The notes under the pieces: generated by a model | What the model was told of the DNA's origin: nothing | The model's database searches: none | Seen by the model: only the letters and a program-made list of their open reading frames with translations | In this document: positions 32,615 to 35,318 of the stretch, piece after piece | Layout of the letters: the number at the start of each line of letters is the position of its first letter | Position numbering within the stretch: position 1 is the first letter of the stretch | Made by a program: the position numbers and the translations under genes | NCBI GenBank assembly: GCA_016209385.1 | Contig: JACQWB010000040.1 | Coordinates: 1-35,318 of the forward strand | Origin: Candidatus Rokuibacteriota bacterium | Lineage (GTDB): Bacteria; Methylomirabilota; Methylomirabilia; Rokubacteriales; CSP1-6 | DNA length: 35,318 nt | Reading direction: 5' to 3'

Positions 32615-34227
32615 TAGGACCAGATCAGGGAGAGCGAGACCACGTTGCGGTCAAAACTGAAGACCGCCAGGTTGGAGCGGCTCACGATCCGCTGATACTC
32701 GGCGGCCAGGGTGAGGTCGTAGGGGAGGGGAAGCGTGAGCCCGACCATATGCGTGGACTCGGTGTCGAACCGCTCCTTCGTGTTCGGGCTCGCCACGGGG
32801 AGCAGCGTGTTCGTGTTCCGGTAATCCCGCAGGTGGATGTCGAAGTCGTATTTAAAGCGCAGCCCCGCCCAGGGCAGCGTGTACTGGAGGCCCGCAAGGA
32901 CCCGATGCCCTAGGTAGCTGAAATTCTTCCCGCGACGGCTCGGCCCTTCGGTGTCGTCGAAGTCCCACTGGTATCCGAGCTTGAGGAGATGCTTGTCGCC
33001 TTCGAAACGGAAGATATGGGTGAGGCCAGCCATCCAGTTGTTGCCGTCGCGCTTGTCCTCTCTGGGGATGTTCGTGTCGTTAGCGAACTGCTTGTTCTGA
33101 TACCGGAGCTGGAGGGCGGTGAGGTTGTTGAGGTTCTCGACCAAAGCCGCCACCGGCGCCACGGTATGCCGCTGGACGAACTCGTCGTCGTCCAGGGTGA
33201 GAAAATCGTAGGCGTACTGGAGCGCCAGTTGATAGGGGAGCGCTCCCACCGTACTCCGGTAGGTGACGCCGAGGCCGCCCAGGTGATCCACGATATTGAA
33301 GCTCGGGAGGTCGTTGTTGTAAGTGGTGAAGAACGAGTACGTGGCCGTGGCCTCCACCGACCCGATCCGGAGAAACGCGTAGTCCAACCGGAGACTGGCT
33401 AGCCACCCCGGACTCTCATGCTTCTGCTGCCGCAGCACCTGGACGAGCGCGTCCGCGCTGGGCTCTGGGTTGACGGAGACGTTGTCATCGAAGAAACCGC
33501 CGACGCGAACCTCAGCCCTGAACCGCCGCTCCTTTTCCCGGGCTGCGACAACGGCCTCCCGCAGGCGTTCGGCGGGACCGGTGAGCGGCGAGGCGGGCTG
33601 AAGCCGGAGGGCCTCCTCGATCTCGGCGGCGGCTCGCTCAGGGAGTCCCAAGATCCCGAGCGCCAGGCCTGAATAGAACCGGGTGAGCTGCTGGATGTTG
33701 GGATCAGTCGTCGCTCCTGCGCGGAAAGCCCGGAGGGCCCCCTGATAATCCTTCTTCCGGTAGCGCATGAACCCCACATAGTACCCGAGGCCATCCAACC
33801 TTGGATTGACGGTAAAGACCTGCTCCAGAAGGAGCTGGGCCTGCTCGTACTTCTCCAGGCTGAAGTAAACCACCCCGAGCTGGAAGAGGACGGTCTGATC
33901 CTTCGGGTCACGGGTCCGCGCGCGCTCGAGGGCTTCGACAGCCTGGTCGAAGCGCCCGAGAGCCACGCGCACGAGGCCCGTGTAGTAGAGGGCGTCCACG
34001 TTGTTCGGGTCCAGCTCCAGGGCCTGGCCCAGCGCGGCTAGCGCATCCTCGTAACGCTTTTCCTCGTAGGCGAGGATTGCCTGGGCGACGAAGACCTCTG
34101 CCTCCGCCTGCTGGGCCGACGCCGGCGCGCTCACCAGGCCGACAGCCAGGGTCGCGCCGAACAACGTCGCCATGAAAAGAAGAAGGCCTCCCAGAGCACC
34201 ACTCCCTGAGAGGCCTTGCTGTTGCAT
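32611..34227 (-). CDS. Exported TPR plus outer-membrane beta-barrel protein
   Basis: 538 aa from ATG 34227 on the minus strand, with GGGAG about five bases before it. Signal peptide to about residue 39 (ends SAPASA). TPRs occupy about 40-230 (AILAYEEKRYEDALAALGQAL, ALYYTGLVRVALGRFDQAVEAL). A short charged helix (AREKERRFRAEV) then leads into a barrel of about 14 strands (VRVGGFFDDNVSVNPE, then SLRLDYAFLRIGSVEATATYSFF), ending SLIWSY with a final aromatic. TPR plus barrel resembles the Slam (DUF560) surface-lipoprotein exporters and cellulose/PgaA-type export porins. It is transcribed with the sigma-54 activator gene upstream. Confidence 0.85.
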   Translation of the reverse strand: MQQQGLSGSGALGGLLLFMATLFGATLAVGLVSAPASAQQAEAEVFVAQAILAYEEKRYEDALAALGQALELDPNNVDALYYTGLVRVALGRFDQAVEALERARTRDPKDQTVLFQLGVVYFSLEKYEQAQLLLEQVFTVNPRLDGLGYYVGFMRYRKKDYQGALRAFRAGATTDPNIQQLTRFYSGLALGILGLPERAAAEIEEALRLQPASPLTGPAERLREAVVAAREKERRFRAEVRVGGFFDDNVSVNPEPSADALVQVLRQQKHESPGWLASLRLDYAFLRIGSVEATATYSFFTTYNNDLPSFNIVDHLGGLGVTYRSTVGALPYQLALQYAYDFLTLDDDEFVQRHTVAPVAALVENLNNLTALQLRYQNKQFANDTNIPREDKRDGNNWMAGLTHIFRFEGDKHLLKLGYQWDFDDTEGPSRRGKNFSYLGHRVLAGLQYTLPWAGLRFKYDFDIHLRDYRNTNTLLPVASPNTKERFDTESTHMVGLTLPLPYDLTLAAEYQRIVSRSNLAVFSFDRNVVSLSLIWSY

Positions 34228-34282
34228 CACGTTCTCCCGCGCTGAGCAAGTTTCTAGTCAACCGCAACGGCCTGTGGTCCAT

Positions 34283-34311
34283 TTTCTAGCAGCGCAGTCC
34301 ACCTTTGTCAA
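34283..34311 (-). promoter_or_regulatory. Sigma-70-type promoter for the TPR-barrel gene
   Basis: On the minus strand TTGACA (34311-34306) and TAGAAA (34288-34283) are separated by exactly 17 bases, about 55 bases before the start. The stretch is AT-rich against a GC-rich background. No -24/-12 sigma-54 element (GG...GC) is apparent here. Confidence 0.6.
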
Positions 34312-34323
34312 CGAAAAAATCGG

Positions 34324-35318
34324 TCACTGCAGGGTAGGTCCCGTGGCTTCGTTGGGAGGGGCGAAGCCCGGCTCGATCCCGTCGGTGCGCCGGACGCCCC
34401 AGGCCGCTAGCTTGGCGAGGAGCGTGTTGCGGTGGAGGCCCAGGAGCCGCGCCGCCCGGCTCTGGTTCCACTCCACGCGCTCCAGCACGCGCAGGATGAA
34501 CTGGAGCTCGAACTGCTCGCGCGCCACCTTGAGCGTGGGTGGCGCGTCGGCGGCCCCCGGGCCCGCGTGGTTCGCGAGGGCGAGGTCGAGCGGGAGGTTG
34601 TCCAGGGAGAGGACGGGGCCCGTGGCCAGCGCGACCGAGCGCTCGATGATGTTCTCCAGCTCCCGCACGTTTCCGGGCCAGGAGTAGTTCAGGAGCATCG
34701 GCAGCGCCCCGCGGGAGATCCCGCGCACCTCCTTGCCGAACTCGTGGTTGTACTTGCGGATGAAGTGGTCCACCAGGAGCCGGATGTCCTCCCGGTGCTC
34801 ACGGAGGGGCGGCACTTCAATGGGCACCACGTTGAGCCGGTAGTAGAGGTCTTCCCGGAAGGTGCGCTCCTTTACCGCGCGACGGAGATCCAGGTTGGTC
34901 GCCGCGAGGAACCTCACGTTGATCTTGATGATCCGGGTGCCGCCGAGGCGCTCCACCTCGCGCTCCTGGAGGACCCGGAGGAGCTTGGCCTGGAGGTCTA
35001 CGCGGAGACTCCCGACCTCGTCCAGGAACAGGCTGCCCCCGTGGGCCAGCTCGAACTTCCCAAGCTTCTTCGCCTGCGCGCCGGTGAAGGCTCCCTTCTC
35101 GTAGCCGAACAGCTCGGACTCGAGCAACGGCTCCGGGATCGCGGCCAGGTTCACGGCCACGAAGGGCTGCTCGCGCCGGGGCCCCTGGCGGTGGATCGCG
35201 CGGGCGATCAGCTCCTTGCCGGTGCCGCTCTCCCCGGTGATGAGCACGGGGGCCGTCGTCTGGGCCACCTGCGCGATCAGCTCGTAGTTGCGCACCATCC
35301 CGGGATGGCGCCCCACGA
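34324..35318 (-). CDS. Sigma-54-dependent transcriptional activator, partial (5' end outside window)
   Basis: 330 codons of an NtrC-type protein whose N-terminus lies beyond the window. The AAA+ domain has Walker A GESGTGKE, the sigma-54 contact loop GAFTGA, Walker B SLFLDEVG, and the arginine-finger region TFREDLYYRLNV. The C-terminal Fis-type helix-turn-helix is WNQSRAARLLGLHRNTLLAKL. It hydrolyses ATP to remodel sigma-54 RNA polymerase; its sensory N-terminal (receiver, PAS or GAF) is not visible. It directly precedes the TPR-barrel gene and may regulate this locus, though the promoter next to that gene looks sigma-70-like. Confidence 0.95.
   Translation of the reverse strand, partial: VGRHPGMVRNYELIAQVAQTTAPVLITGESGTGKELIARAIHRQGPRREQPFVAVNLAAIPEPLLESELFGYEKGAFTGAQAKKLGKFELAHGGSLFLDEVGSLRVDLQAKLLRVLQEREVERLGGTRIIKINVRFLAATNLDLRRAVKERTFREDLYYRLNVVPIEVPPLREHREDIRLLVDHFIRKYNHEFGKEVRGISRGALPMLLNYSWPGNVRELENIIERSVALATGPVLSLDNLPLDLALANHAGPGAADAPPTLKVAREQFELQFILRVLERVEWNQSRAARLLGLHRNTLLAKLAAWGVRRTDGIEPGFAPPNEATGPTLQ

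Noticed and set aside
34177-34216. Inverted repeat AAGGCCTC...GAGGCCTT as a terminator or operator
   Set aside because: It lies within the signal-peptide codons of the TPR-barrel gene, has no T-run, and can be explained by coding constraint, though attenuation cannot be excluded.
34231-34323. Sigma-54 promoter for the TPR-barrel gene
   Set aside because: No GG-N10-GC pair with suitable context is visible, while a good TTGACA-17-TAGAAA pair is present.

Overview
This GC-rich window (no CRISPR array, rRNA or tRNA recognised) looks like a chromosomal segment of an uncultivated Gram-negative bacterium. Signal peptides, a lipobox, outer-membrane barrels ending in aromatic residues and GTG/TTG starts all fit that. 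The gene style recalls Methylomirabilota/Rokubacteria or a deep deltaproteobacterial relative, but this placement is inference from gene character and not from a marker gene.

Layout. (1) 1-4173: a truncated, frameshifted cation/proton antiporter beside a dispersed hairpin repeat, then a compact run of housekeeping genes: a coiled-coil protein, a DHH phosphoesterase, a LapA-like membrane protein and the magnesium transporter MgtE. (2) 4174-8280: an accessory island with a small gene apparently split by a segment carrying an EEP-nuclease remnant and a hicBA pair, a glyoxalase-fold gene, a RelE/Phd-type pair and an HNH endonuclease. Some of these are separated by attC-like imperfect palindromes, as in an integron cassette array without a visible integrase. 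After that come a primase-like tail and a 77-bp stray fragment related to mgtE. (3) 8277-11086: ordinary genes (PGPGW membrane protein, lipoprotein, metallo-beta-lactamase-fold hydrolase, PmtA-like methyltransferase). (4) 11073-13370: a second decayed mobile zone with a tyrosine-recombinase tail, an interlocking set of inverted repeats, a degenerate excisionase-like HTH, a Phd/PIN toxin-antitoxin pair and a LuxR pseudogene. (5) 13528-35318: a large envelope and signalling locus.

The locus in part 5 is the most interesting part. It contains an exported alpha/beta hydrolase and small exported proteins. It then has two giant paralogous proteins (956 and 1373 aa) with a signal peptide, a FecR domain and a long beta-solenoid-like repeat region. 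A FadL/PorV-like outer-membrane barrel and a DUF3467-like small protein follow. Next is a TPR/CsgG-type protein, and then a 1063-aa protein fusing a class III nucleotide cyclase, a CHAT caspase-like protease with intact His/Cys, a transmembrane helix, TPRs and a CsgG-like domain. On the opposite strand lie a TPR plus outer-membrane barrel protein and a sigma-54-dependent activator. FecR, solenoid surface proteins, CHAT proteases and cyclases are known to co-occur in some bacteria. Here they suggest a surface-sensing or contact-response system in which an envelope event could be turned into a second-messenger and/or proteolytic output. That function is a hypothesis; the domain content and gene order can be read from the sequence.

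Segmental duplication has shaped the locus. The two FecR genes share nearly identical 5' and 3' blocks around a divergent middle. Upstream of the second copy there is a remnant of the small secreted gene at 14639 and a second copy of its downstream TTGACAATGC promoter-like element.
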